Positions 1 through 5,593 are shown, counted from the stretch's first letter. The stretch is DNA of 7,124 nt from an uncultured Collinsella sp. (GCA_958349325.1 CATWCP010000057.1:1-7124); one strand, 5' to 3'. Numbers and translations are program-made. The notes: generated by a model from the letters alone, not told the origin.

Positions 1-155
1 GCCATTTGGTTGGCGATAACGCCGCACCCGATCACGGCCCAGCGGAGCTCGGGGGTCGTAAAGATATCATCGGGAAACGGCTGATCCTGGACCGAGGCAA
101 ACGCCGCCTTTGCGGCTGCCGCGGAGTCGAGTGGAACCTGCTTGGAATCTGCCAT
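1..155 (-). CDS. Gfo/Idh/MocA-family oxidoreductase, N-terminal fragment
   Basis: Only the first 51 codons are in the window; the gene continues past the left edge. After a 37-residue polar, alanine-rich leader the protein reads RWAVIGCGVIANQMA (residues 38-52, the last codon incomplete). This is the first beta strand and glycine loop (GxGxIA, G43-C44-G45) of the NAD(P)-binding Rossmann fold as found in Gfo/Idh/MocA dehydrogenases, which oxidise or reduce sugars, inositols and their derivatives in the cytoplasm. The ATG at 155-153 is chosen because AGGAGG lies 5 bases upstream. Substrate and pathway cannot be read from this fragment. It has the same direction as the PTS operon but is separated from it by about 950 bases of remnants and terminators, so it is its own transcription unit. 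Its upstream region carries the phased GCG array. Another NAD-binding family with the same fold is possible but less likely given the GxGxIA form. Confidence 0.78.
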   Translation of the reverse strand, partial: MADSKQVPLDSAAAAKAAFASVQDQPFPDDIFTTPELRWAVIGCGVIANQM

Positions 156-160
156 GAATG

Positions 161-166
161 CCTCCT
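161..166 (-). promoter_or_regulatory. Ribosome binding site of the oxidoreductase gene
   Basis: AGGAGG on the minus strand, 5 bases before the ATG at 155-153. It fixes the start of the partial oxidoreductase gene. Confidence 0.75.
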
Positions 167-197
167 GCGTCGTGAAAAGTCTTTCAATTCTGACAGC

Positions 198-203
198 TAT
201 ATA
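198..203 (-). promoter_or_regulatory. Possible -10 element of the oxidoreductase gene
   Basis: The minus strand has TATATA here, within an AT-rich stretch (AATATATAG), about 42 bases before the start codon. No good -35 hexamer lies 16-18 bases upstream; that position is occupied by the phased GCG array. If this is the -10, the promoter would be weak and dependent on, or blocked by, whatever binds the array. Confidence 0.25.
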
Positions 204-205
204 TT

Positions 206-333
206 CGCACAAATACGCGTGTATGTGCGTACTTCTGCGTATATAACCGCCAAACGGTCAAAATACAACCGCAGACGGCGCATATACACGCATGGTCACG
301 CAATCCTGCGCACGCAAATACGCACAAATGCGC
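206..333. repeat. Helically phased GCG/CGC array upstream of the oxidoreductase gene
   Basis: GCG or CGC cores start at 206, 216, 227, 237, 248, 270, 279, 289, 299, 308, 321 and 330, with one extra at 313 and one missing step near 259. Spacing is 9-12 bases, averaging about 10.4, which is the helical repeat of B-DNA, so the cores lie on one face. Between them are short AT-rich stretches (AAATA, GTAT, ATATA). On the minus strand the cores are mostly TGCG in 270-333 and CGCA in 227-239, so the orientation flips near the gap. CGCACAAATRCGC occurs at both ends (206-218 and 321-333). No protein-coding gene is seen here. The array probably acts in control of the adjacent gene, either as a multi-site operator or as intrinsically curved DNA; the binding factor is unknown. 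Confidence 0.6.
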
Positions 334-535
334 ACTAATCATTGCTCAGAGACGGGGAATTCTACTTAGAACTTCAAAGACAGGATGATCCGCTTCACCA
401 CGTCACTCATGGCGCGCTGCAACTCTAAGGACCGTCCCAAACTGCCGACAGAAAGGAACGTCCCCAGGCGCCGGCATTTCAAGAGCACTCATTTAAGTCT
501 GTCCCCAATGAGTGGGAGTAATCAGAGACCCTTTG
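334..535. other. Non-coding stretch with decayed repeat sequence
   Basis: No gene with a believable start and ribosome site is visible here. The first half (334-425) holds only a short inverted repeat, TTCTA-CT-TAGAA, at 360-371. The second half carries the GTCCC-type repeat and hairpin listed separately. The stretch ends at the plus-strand terminator starting at 536, which suggests that a plus-strand transcript once came or still comes from here, but no promoter or known RNA was recognised. Confidence 0.4.
429..514. repeat. REP-like remnant with three GTCCC motifs and a hairpin
   Basis: Three related motifs stand in one orientation: GGACCGTCCCAAA (429-441), GGAACGTCCCCAG (455-467) and GTCTGTCCCCAAT (497-509). 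The last lies in a hairpin with perfect 8-base arms CACTCATT (486-493) and AATGAGTG (507-514) and a 13-base loop TAAGTCTGTCCCC. GGGGACAGAC/GGGACGGTCC sequences of this kind are familiar to me from scattered intergenic repeats associated with Y1 transposases; that link is from memory and was not tested. The palindromic GGCGCC and GCCGGC at 468-475 lie between the motifs. Confidence 0.4.
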
Positions 536-570
536 CGAGGGAGGTCGGAAACGGCCTCCCTCGTTTTTAT
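536..570 (+). terminator. Rho-independent terminator, plus strand
   Basis: Perfect 9-bp stem CGAGGGAGG (536-544) and CCTCCCTCG (555-563) with loop TCGGAAACGG, followed at once by TTTTTAT (564-570). It is textbook in form. No intact gene lies just upstream on the plus strand, so it either ends a small unrecognised transcript or is left from a lost gene. Confidence 0.8.
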
Positions 571-571
571 T

Positions 572-600
572 CATGGACTTTAGTCCGTGCCGCACGGCAC
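572..600. repeat. Two adjoining short hairpins
   Basis: CATGGACT-TT-AGTCCGTG (572-589, one G-T pair) is followed by GTGCCG-CA-CGGCAC (587-600). They sit between the 536-570 terminator and the IS200/IS605 left end. Such small hairpins are typical of IS200/IS605 ends, so they may belong to the same or another element remnant. Confidence 0.35.
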
Positions 601-615
601 GCGCGGCATAGAAAG

Positions 616-634
616 CCACCCGCTCAGTGGGTGG
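616..634. repeat. Probable IS200/IS605 left-end hairpin
   Basis: CCACCC (616-621), loop GCTCAGT, GGGTGG (629-634): a perfect 6-bp GC-rich stem. Its position about 76 bases before the tnpA start fits the subterminal hairpin bound by TnpA in this family. Confidence 0.5.
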
Positions 635-656
635 AGGCCAATTTCCGCTACGCGAC

Positions 657-708
657 AAAAACCTTCCCCCTAGCATGAGGATTGTTCAGATCATCATGCT
701 AGGGGGAA
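657..708 (-). terminator. Long hairpin: minus-strand terminator and tnpA RBS-hiding stem
   Basis: Perfect 15-bp inverted repeat TTCCCCCTAGCATGA (664-678) and TCATGCTAGGGGGAA (694-708) with a 15-base loop. Read on the minus strand it is followed by GG and TTTTT (661-657), so it can stop transcripts arriving from the right. Read on the plus strand its right arm contains AGGGGG (701-706), the only ribosome site for tnpA, so the mRNA stem would hide it. Both roles are described for IS200, where such structures keep transposase low. Confidence 0.6.
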
Positions 709-709
709 T

Positions 710-775
710 GTGATTGCTGTGGCCCAGAAAGCCGACAGCCTCGCGCACACGAAATGGCTATGCAAGTACCGCATC
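710..775 (+). pseudogene. tnpA: tnpA stub of an IS200/IS605 transposase (first 22 codons)
   Basis: From the GTG at 710-712 the frame reads MIAV followed by AQKADSLAHTKWLCKYRI. This matches the conserved start of IS200-type Y1 (HUH) transposases, usually of the form SLAHTKW(M/L)CKYHIVFTPKYRR. After the codon for I22 (ATC, 773-775) the expected VFTPKYRR does not follow and the frame turns into meaningless sequence, so the gene is cut here. The HUH histidines and the catalytic tyrosine are absent. GTG at 719-721 is an alternative start. The ribosome site AGGGGG lies in the right arm of the preceding hairpin. The family call rests on an 18-residue match recalled from memory, but that motif is distinctive. 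Confidence 0.7.
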
Positions 776-996
776 GCACCGAGGTCAAGCTCGTCGCCGC
801 CATCGCCGAGAAGCACCCCAAGGTGCGCTTTGCCGTGAGCTACACCTCGGCCTACGCCGACCTTTACGACCGCATGGAGCAGGCCCTGCGCGAGCGCGTG
901 GCCAACGCGGTGGAGATCGTCCGCTCCGACATCAGCCCCGCGCTTCTTGTCCACACCGGTCCAAACCTCGTGGGTGTAGCGGTCCAGGGACTCTAG
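775..996 (+). pseudogene. DegV-family protein, C-terminal fragment
   Basis: The frame open from 703 to the TAG at 994-996 encodes, from about 775, RTEVKLVAAIAEKHPKVRF onward and ends with SPALLVHTGPNLVGVAVQGL. The ending resembles the C terminus of DegV fatty-acid-binding proteins (typically GPVIGTHTGPGALGL), which present acyl chains to fatty acid kinase FakA. A full DegV protein is about 280 residues; only some 73 remain, without the N-terminal lipid-binding domain. The ATG at 754 has no ribosome site and lies in the out-of-frame tnpA stub, so translation is unlikely. The 5' part was evidently replaced by the IS200/IS605 remnant. Codon use looks native. The family call is moderately firm because only the C-terminal motif is diagnostic. 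Confidence 0.5.
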
Positions 997-1029
997 CGGA
1001 GGCGGGGCGTTCTGCCCAAAAACAAATGC

Positions 1030-1079
1030 AAAAGACGAGCGCTTCTTGCCGCCCAATTGGCAAGAAGCGCTCGTCTTTT
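1030..1079. terminator. Strong bidirectional terminator, 21-bp perfect stem
   Basis: Arms at 1030-1050 and 1059-1079 are perfectly complementary over 21 bp, with the 8-base loop GCCCAATT. The plus strand leaves through TTTT (1076-1079). The minus strand leaves through TTTTGCATTTGTTTTT. It lies 33 bases after the minus-strand kinase gene and 33 bases after the plus-strand DegV fragment, so it serves both converging units and ends the sugar operon. Confidence 0.85.
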
Positions 1080-1111
1080 CTTAACGCGTTGTATGGCGGA
1101 GAGAGCGCAAG

Positions 1112-1846
1112 TCACGCGAGCGCCCTTCTTGCCAGCTCGGCCGCGCCGAGGACGATGCGGTGAGGCGAGTACATGAGCACGAGGTTCGCACACATCTGCC
1201 CCAGATAATCCCCCTCGAGCATCCACACCTCATCGTTGTCCGCGAGCTCGGCCGCGGGCTTTCCCCAGCGCGCGGCGATGGCGGGGCCGGAGGCGAGGCC
1301 CTCGAGGCAGCTCGCGTGGCTCGGGCAGACGCAGCGTCCTTCCTCGGTGGGACGGGTCCTTACCAGCATGTGGCCGGCCTCGGGGTGCAGCATGCCGTGA
1401 AGGAGCCTGCCCGCGCACATGACGCCCGCGCCCACGCCGGTGCCGATGGTCACGTAGACGGCGTCCTTGAGCCCCTTGCAGCAGCCGAAGACCGCTTCGC
1501 CGAGGCAGGCAACGTTCACGTCCGTATCGTAGGCCACCGGAATCCCGAGGGCGTCGGCAAACGCGGCGCGAAGACCATAGCCTCGCCACGCGAGCTTGGG
1601 CGTTTGGAGGATGGAGCCGTAGCGCTCGTCGGCGGGGTCGACGCAGGTCGGGCCGAAGGCGCCGATGCCCAACGCGTCCACATCGCGGGCGGCGAACCAC
1701 TCGATCATCTGCGGGACGGTCTCGGCGGGCGCAAGCGTCGGGGTCTCCATACGGTCGAGGACCTCGCCGTCGCCGGACACCACGGCACAGACCATCTTGG
1801 TCCCGCCGGCCTCGAGGGCGCCGAGCCTCATTTGCTTTTCGCTCAT
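1112..1846 (-). CDS. ROK-family fructokinase, C-terminally truncated
   Basis: Phosphorylates a free hexose, most likely fructose, with ATP in the cytoplasm. Visible ROK features are the phosphate loop EAGGTK (12-17), DTDVN (107-111) with the probable catalytic base D109, IGTGVGAG (134-141), and the zinc cluster H159...C174-PS-H177-AS-C180 followed by LEGLASGPAI. The overall pattern is that of the B. subtilis YdhR/GmuE-type fructokinase. Those proteins are about 290-300 residues; this one has 244. It diverges right after the conserved HRIVLG (229-234), where GGGVM and some 50-60 residues should follow, and ends AAELARRALA. The lost part includes C-terminal helices that pack on the N-terminal domain, so activity is doubtful. 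The start ATG has AAGGAGGA 4 bases upstream. It is the last gene of the operon, 79 bases after GH172 and before a strong terminator. Family call firm, functionality uncertain. Confidence 0.85.
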   Translation of the reverse strand: MSEKQMRLGALEAGGTKMVCAVVSGDGEVLDRMETPTLAPAETVPQMIEWFAARDVDALGIGAFGPTCVDPADERYGSILQTPKLAWRGYGLRAAFADALGIPVAYDTDVNVACLGEAVFGCCKGLKDAVYVTIGTGVGAGVMCAGRLLHGMLHPEAGHMLVRTRPTEEGRCVCPSHASCLEGLASGPAIAARWGKPAAELADNDEVWMLEGDYLGQMCANLVLMYSPHRIVLGAAELARRALA

Positions 1847-1864
1847 GCGATCCTCCTTACAAAG

Positions 1865-1898
1865 GGACGCCCGCAGTCATGGTCAACCGCGGACGCCC
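1865..1898. repeat. Short direct repeat in the GH172-kinase gap
   Basis: GGACGCCC occurs at 1865-1872 and again at 1891-1898, 26 bases apart, with TCATGGTCA between them. The 79-base gap (1847-1925) is the widest inside the operon. No clear promoter or terminator is seen in it; the repeat could be an operator or chance. Confidence 0.3.
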
Positions 1899-1925
1899 AT
1901 AACGTTGGCTTGTTTCGAGGCGACC

Positions 1926-3050
1926 CTACCTGGGCACGCGGTCCTGCCTTGCGGCAAACGGGGCGAGCACGGCGTGCGGTTCGCTTTGGTACCAGTAGGC
2001 GACGGTGGAGATGTCGTCCTCGCGCTCGTAGAGCTTGATGTCGTCGTTGCCGAGGTCCTGGAACGTCACGCGCAGGTCCTCCTTGAACGAGATCGGGTCG
2101 GGAAGGTGCCACCTGTAGAGGCCGTGCCTGGGCAGCGCGTCGTCGTTGGTCGCGAGCATCGGGTTCGGGTTCGGCTTGCCCGCGCTGAAGCGGTCGCGCG
2201 TGGCGTCGCGCGTCGAGCGGTACGGGTAGCCGGCGAACAGTGTGTTGAAGCACTGCGCCTCGGGCAGCGCGTGGGGCGGCCTGTCGAGGAAGGCCCAGGC
2301 ACCGCCAAAGTAGTCCTCGGCTCCCGTCGAGGTGACCGTGGGGAACTCCTCGTCGCCGTCGAGGAAGAACTTCATCTCGCCCTCGCCCCACCAATAGCGC
2401 TCCAGGGCGCACAGGGCCATGTAGGTGCCGACGTAGTAGCCCTTACCGCGCACGCCGTCGAGCACGGTGTAGTCGACGCCCCTGCGGGTGCTGCGCTCGC
2501 GGTTAAAACGGGCGTGGAAGTACATGGCGTCGTCCGGCACGTCGGTGAGCGCGTAGTTGAACGTGTAGAAGATGTACTTAATGAACCCGGGGTGCTCGCT
2601 CGTAAGCGTGACTTTGGCGTGCTTCCTGAAGGGCATCTCGAAGTAGCAGTTCATGCCGCCCGTCGGGTTCACGCAGATGGGCATCGAGTTGACGATGGCG
2701 CGCTCACCGAAGCCGTTGCAGAAGAAGTCGCCGACAGGGCACTCGACCGAGGGGGTCTCCTCGTCGTCCCAGTAGAAGCGCAGCACGAGGTCGCGCATGA
2801 CGAAGCTGCCGGCGGCGGTCTTGTCGGGGACGGTCATCCAGATGTGGCGGATGATGCCGGGGCCCTCGATGTCCGCGAGCGTGATGGTCTCGCCGGACTC
2901 AAGGGGCACGCAGCACGAGCCCTTGCGGCCGACGCCGAGGTGGCTGGCCGACATGGCGGCGTGGCCCTTCTCGCCCGTGATGTTCTCGGGGGTGATGGCG
3001 CGGCTTTCTTCACCGCCGTGCATCCACACGTCTTTAAGGAACTCTCTCAT
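1926..3050 (-). CDS. GH172 (DUF2961) glycoside hydrolase
   Basis: A 374-residue protein of the DUF2961 family, now glycoside hydrolase family 172. Characterised members include the Bifidobacterium difructose dianhydride I synthase/hydrolase (alphaFFase1) and exo-acting D-arabinofuranosidases. Visible signatures are GPGIIRHIWMT (63-73), PVGDFFCNGFG (105-115), a central GEGEMKFFLDGD (222-233) and STGAEDYFGGAW (241-252). The glutamates E223 or E225 and E245 are the likely catalytic pair by comparison with the two Glu described for the family; exact assignment needs an alignment. There is no signal peptide or membrane segment, so it acts in the cytoplasm on an imported and perhaps phosphorylated furanoside. 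Its ribosome site GAGGAGG lies in the 12-base gap after the IIA stop, so it is co-transcribed and probably coupled to the PTS genes. Length is normal for a single-domain member. Family call firm; substrate (fructofuranoside or D-arabinofuranoside) open. Confidence 0.88.
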   Translation of the reverse strand: MREFLKDVWMHGGEESRAITPENITGEKGHAAMSASHLGVGRKGSCCVPLESGETITLADIEGPGIIRHIWMTVPDKTAAGSFVMRDLVLRFYWDDEETPSVECPVGDFFCNGFGERAIVNSMPICVNPTGGMNCYFEMPFRKHAKVTLTSEHPGFIKYIFYTFNYALTDVPDDAMYFHARFNRERSTRRGVDYTVLDGVRGKGYYVGTYMALCALERYWWGEGEMKFFLDGDEEFPTVTSTGAEDYFGGAWAFLDRPPHALPEAQCFNTLFAGYPYRSTRDATRDRFSAGKPNPNPMLATNDDALPRHGLYRWHLPDPISFKEDLRVTFQDLGNDDIKLYEREDDISTVAYWYQSEPHAVLAPFAARQDRVPR

Positions 3051-3062
3051 CGTCGACCTCCT

Positions 3063-3461
3063 CTATTCGTCGTCTTCGCACTCGGCGGAACTGGCACCGT
3101 TCACGTAGACGATCTGCTGGCGCGCCTCGTCGACGAGGGCGTCGAAGTCGAGTTTCTCGTCGGGGCGCGCGAGCGCGACCGTCATGGCGAGCGGGAGGTT
3201 GACACCCGCGATCACGTGGATCCGGTCGGAGGCGAAGCGGGAGAAGCGCTGGTTCACGCTGCCGCCGAGCGCGTCGGTAAGGACGACGACCTCGTCAGTG
3301 CCCGAAAGCGCCGCCTCGACCGCCGCGTCGAGCCCCTCGCCGTTGTCGTTCACGTAGGCGCAAACGGCGGTGACGGCGTCGCTCTTACCCGTAAGGAACT
3401 CGAGGGTGTCCTTGAAGCCCTGGGCGAGAAGGGAATGGCTCGCCACAACTATCTTTCTCAT
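3063..3461 (-). CDS. PTS mannose/fructose/sorbose family EIIA component
   Basis: A 132-residue cytoplasmic phosphocarrier that takes phosphate from HPr and passes it to EIIB. The N terminus MRKIVVASHSLLAQGF holds the phosphorylated histidine H9 in the usual first-strand position. LTDALGGSVNQR (61-72, D63) and the family signature GVNLPLAMTVAL follow. Length matches the roughly 130-145 residues of free-standing IIA-Man domains. The last residues (SSAECEDDE) form an acidic tail. The start codon has only a weak site (GGTGA) in a 26-base gap after IID. Placed last of the four PTS genes (IIB-IIC-IID-IIA), the order seen in agaVWEF-like operons, whereas levDEFG begins with IIA. Confidence 0.9.
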   Translation of the reverse strand: MRKIVVASHSLLAQGFKDTLEFLTGKSDAVTAVCAYVNDNGEGLDAAVEAALSGTDEVVVLTDALGGSVNQRFSRFASDRIHVIAGVNLPLAMTVALARPDEKLDFDALVDEARQQIVYVNGASSAECEDDE

Positions 3462-3487
3462 TGATTCACCAATCTCTTGGGTCGAAG

Positions 3488-4318
3488 CTAGGCGAGGATG
3501 CCGGCGGCGGAGGCGACCATCGCGAGGACGATCACCACGAGGATGAGGGCCGTCATGCTCGCGTTCTTCTTGGTAAGAAGGTAATACGCGCTTCCCGTGA
3601 TGGCGGCGGGGATCATGGCAGGCAGGATCTTGTCGAGCAGCGGCTGAATCTCCATCGAGACGTCGCCGAAGCTGAAGCTAATCGGGCAGGTGACGCCGAT
3701 GACCGAGGCGAGGAGGCAGCCGACCACGGTGAGGCCGAGCACGGAGGCGGCGGCAGTGAGGTTGGGAAGCTTCTCGCTGAAGTCGGTGACGAGCTTCACA
3801 CCCTGCTTGTAGCCGAACTCGAGGGCGTGCATGCGGACCCAGAAGATGGCCAGGATGAGCGCGAACCAGATGCCGGCTCCCACGGGGTTGCCCTCGATGG
3901 CCATGTAGGCGGCGATGGAGCCCATGATGGTCGGGATCATGGTCATGAGCAGGGAGTCGCCGACGCCGGCGAGCGGTCCCATGGTGCCGATCTTCAGGTC
4001 TTGGACGGCGTCCGCCGCCGCGAGGCCGTCACGCTCCTCCATGGCCACGCAGGCGCCGAGGATGATGGCGGCGAGCCAAGGCTGGGTGTTGTAGTAGCGG
4101 AAGTGGTTGTTGAGCGCTTGCTTATAGTCCTCGTCGTTCGTGTAGATCTTCCTCAGGATCGGCGAGAGGGCGTAGGCGACCGAGGCGCCCTGCTGGGTCT
4201 GGTAGTTGAAGGTGCACACGCTCATGAGCCAGCGCCAGTTCGCGTTGCGCAGGTCCTTCTTGGTGACCTTATAGCCGGAGGGCTTGCCCTCGGCGACGGT
4301 GATGTTCTCGTTTTCCAT
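3488..4318 (-). CDS. PTS mannose/fructose/sorbose family EIID component
   Basis: A 276-residue membrane subunit that works with EIIC to carry and release the sugar. Family signatures are FNYQTQQGASVAYALSPIL (38-55 region), HFRYYNTQPWLAAIILGACVA (from 72), and MGPLAGVGDSL (113-123), the near-invariant EIID loop. Hydrophobic segments lie near 125-155 and 190-215 and at the C-terminal end (about 245-275). The ATG is 2 bases after the IIC stop; the only ribosome-site-like sequence (GGAGAGGA) lies inside the IIC end, so translation is probably coupled to IIC and the two are made in equal amounts. Length is normal for the family. The sugar cannot be deduced from EIID alone. Confidence 0.92.
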   Translation of the reverse strand: MENENITVAEGKPSGYKVTKKDLRNANWRWLMSVCTFNYQTQQGASVAYALSPILRKIYTNDEDYKQALNNHFRYYNTQPWLAAIILGACVAMEERDGLAAADAVQDLKIGTMGPLAGVGDSLLMTMIPTIMGSIAAYMAIEGNPVGAGIWFALILAIFWVRMHALEFGYKQGVKLVTDFSEKLPNLTAAASVLGLTVVGCLLASVIGVTCPISFSFGDVSMEIQPLLDKILPAMIPAAITGSAYYLLTKKNASMTALILVVIVLAMVASAAGILA

Positions 4319-4320
4319 GG

Positions 4321-5106
4321 TTACTCATCCTCTCCGATGAAGGCGTCTGCGGAAGCGTGGGCGGTGAGCTCGGCGTCCTTCTCGGCACGCTGATAGAACG
4401 CGATCGCGAGGGCAACGCCGACGATGGCGGCACCGATGATGGGCACGTTCAGGAAGGCCGAGAGGAAGAAACCGGCGAGCAGGTACTGGAAGTACTTGGC
4501 GGTTGGCATGTAGCGGAGCAGCATGGCGATACCGATGGCCGGGAGCATCTTGCCGGCGAGGGTGAGGCCGGAGAGGAACCACTGGGGCATGACCTCGAGG
4601 AGCCAGTTGACGGCGGGCTGGCCGAGCGTCACGGAGACAAAGACGGGCAGGGCGGCGCACAGGCCGAAGAGCGCGGGGCAGACCCACAGGATGGCGTTCA
4701 TCTGATTGAACTTACCCTCGTTGCAGAACTTCTGGGACTTCTCGACGACAAAGCCGTTGAGGATCTTGACGACGACGTCGAGCTGGATGCCGAGCATGCC
4801 GACCGGCAGGCCGATGGCGAGGCCCGTGTCGGAGCCCAGGGGCACGCCGTAGGCGGTGGCGATGATGGCCATCGTGCCGTAATCGGGAATCGACGAGCCG
4901 CCGAAGCCCGCGACGCCGAGCTGCATGAGCTGGATGGTGCCGCCGATGACGAGGCCGGTCTGCCAGTCGCCCATGACCACGCCGGTGATAAGGCCCCAGA
5001 AGACGGCATAGTTGACGAAGATCATCGGGATGCCGTAGTAGTCCACGTGCTTGATGAAGGCAAGCAGGGTCAAAAGGACGACCTGCAGGATAGTGAAGTT
5101 GACCAT
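4321..5106 (-). CDS. PTS mannose/fructose/sorbose family EIIC component
   Basis: A 261-residue integral membrane permease subunit. Hydrophobic segments run through about 5-18, 25-45, 48-68, 77-107, 137-163, 175-198 and 205-238. Family motifs are GGTIQLMQLGVAGFGGSSIPD (from 55), comparable to the GxxxQLMxMG...PPD stretch of ManY, and LPAIGIAMLLRYM (188-200). The IPDYG in place of the usual PPD suggests a subgroup apart from the glucose/mannose ManY transporters. The C terminus is a charged cytoplasmic tail. The ribosome site AAGGAGGG overlaps the IIB stop codon, and the gap is 9 bases. It pairs with the IID encoded 2 bases downstream. Confidence 0.92.
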   Translation of the reverse strand: MVNFTILQVVLLTLLAFIKHVDYYGIPMIFVNYAVFWGLITGVVMGDWQTGLVIGGTIQLMQLGVAGFGGSSIPDYGTMAIIATAYGVPLGSDTGLAIGLPVGMLGIQLDVVVKILNGFVVEKSQKFCNEGKFNQMNAILWVCPALFGLCAALPVFVSVTLGQPAVNWLLEVMPQWFLSGLTLAGKMLPAIGIAMLLRYMPTAKYFQYLLAGFFLSAFLNVPIIGAAIVGVALAIAFYQRAEKDAELTAHASADAFIGEDE

Positions 5107-5115
5107 GATCCCTCC

Positions 5116-5589
5116 TTAGATGAGGTCGGCGACGGAGACGGGCTTGTCGGCGGGCACGAACTGTGCCGTCACCTTGACGCCGTGGGCGATGAGCGCCTTG
5201 TAGCTTTGGACGTTCTCGGCAGAGGCATAGGCGCGCTGGGTGAGCTGGACGCCGCCCTCCTTGACAAGAGAGCCGCCGACGATCAGCGACGGGAGCTCGA
5301 TGCCCGACTCGACCAGGTGAAGCATCGTCTCGGGTTCCTTGGCGATGACAAAGACCTTCTCGCGGTCGTACTTGCCCGCCGCGAAGTTCTTGAGCGCGGT
5401 CTCCTCGGAGATGATCGAGACGGCCATGCCCGCGGGGCGCGCCATCCTCATGGTGGACTTCAGGACCTCGTCGCCGGCGACCTTGTCGTCGATGACCATG
5501 ACTCGGGTTGCGCCCGACACCGGGGCCCACTGCGTCACGATGATGCCGTGAAGCAGGCGATTGTCGATTCGTGCCATAACAACACTCAT
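5116..5589 (-). CDS. PTS mannose/fructose/sorbose family EIIB component
   Basis: A 157-residue cytoplasmic phosphotransferase that receives phosphate from EIIA on a histidine and gives it to the incoming sugar. The N terminus MSVVMARIDNRLLHGIIVTQW is the standard EIIB-Man opening; H14 is the phosphorylated residue. VMVIDDKVAGDE, a central FVIAKEPETMLHLVESG and VGGSLVKEGGVQLTQ continue the family pattern, ending KPVSVADLI. The start at 5589 is preferred over the ATG 36 bases upstream (5625) because ATAGGAGC stands 4 bases before it and the upstream ATG has no ribosome site and would add 12 atypical residues. First gene of the enzyme operon, 121 bases after the regulator. Confidence 0.92.
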   Translation of the reverse strand: MSVVMARIDNRLLHGIIVTQWAPVSGATRVMVIDDKVAGDEVLKSTMRMARPAGMAVSIISEETALKNFAAGKYDREKVFVIAKEPETMLHLVESGIELPSLIVGGSLVKEGGVQLTQRAYASAENVQSYKALIAHGVKVTAQFVPADKPVSVADLI

Positions 5590-5593
5590 GTTT

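Larger units (their letters stand above)
616..775 (+). mobile_element. IS200/IS605-family element, left-end remnant
   Basis: The remnant comprises a subterminal hairpin (616-634), a 15-bp inverted repeat just before the transposase gene (664-708) and the first 22 codons of tnpA (710-775). This order matches the left end of IS200-type elements, where TnpA recognises a hairpin near the end and a second long stem-loop lies over the tnpA ribosome site. The rest of tnpA and the right end are missing; the sequence switches at about 775 to a DegV-like coding stretch. The exact outer boundary left of 616 cannot be placed. With no catalytic HUH motif or Tyr left, it cannot move by itself. Confidence 0.65.

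Noticed and set aside
206..333. CRISPR array or tandem repeat
   Set aside because: Only 3-4 base cores recur, with variable sequence between them; there are no repeats of 20 bases or more and no uniform spacers.
385..678. A 97-codon plus-strand frame
   Set aside because: It runs through the REP-like repeat, the terminator and the IS hairpins and so is not a plausible protein gene.
694..1056. A 120-codon minus-strand frame between the two hairpins
   Set aside because: It starts near the terminator stem and covers the DegV fragment in antisense, with no ribosome site or recognisable motif.
1665..3464. A 599-codon open frame on the plus strand
   Set aside because: It lies opposite the GH172, IIA and kinase genes, is rich in H, V, A, D and R as expected of an antisense frame in GC-rich DNA, and has no family motifs.
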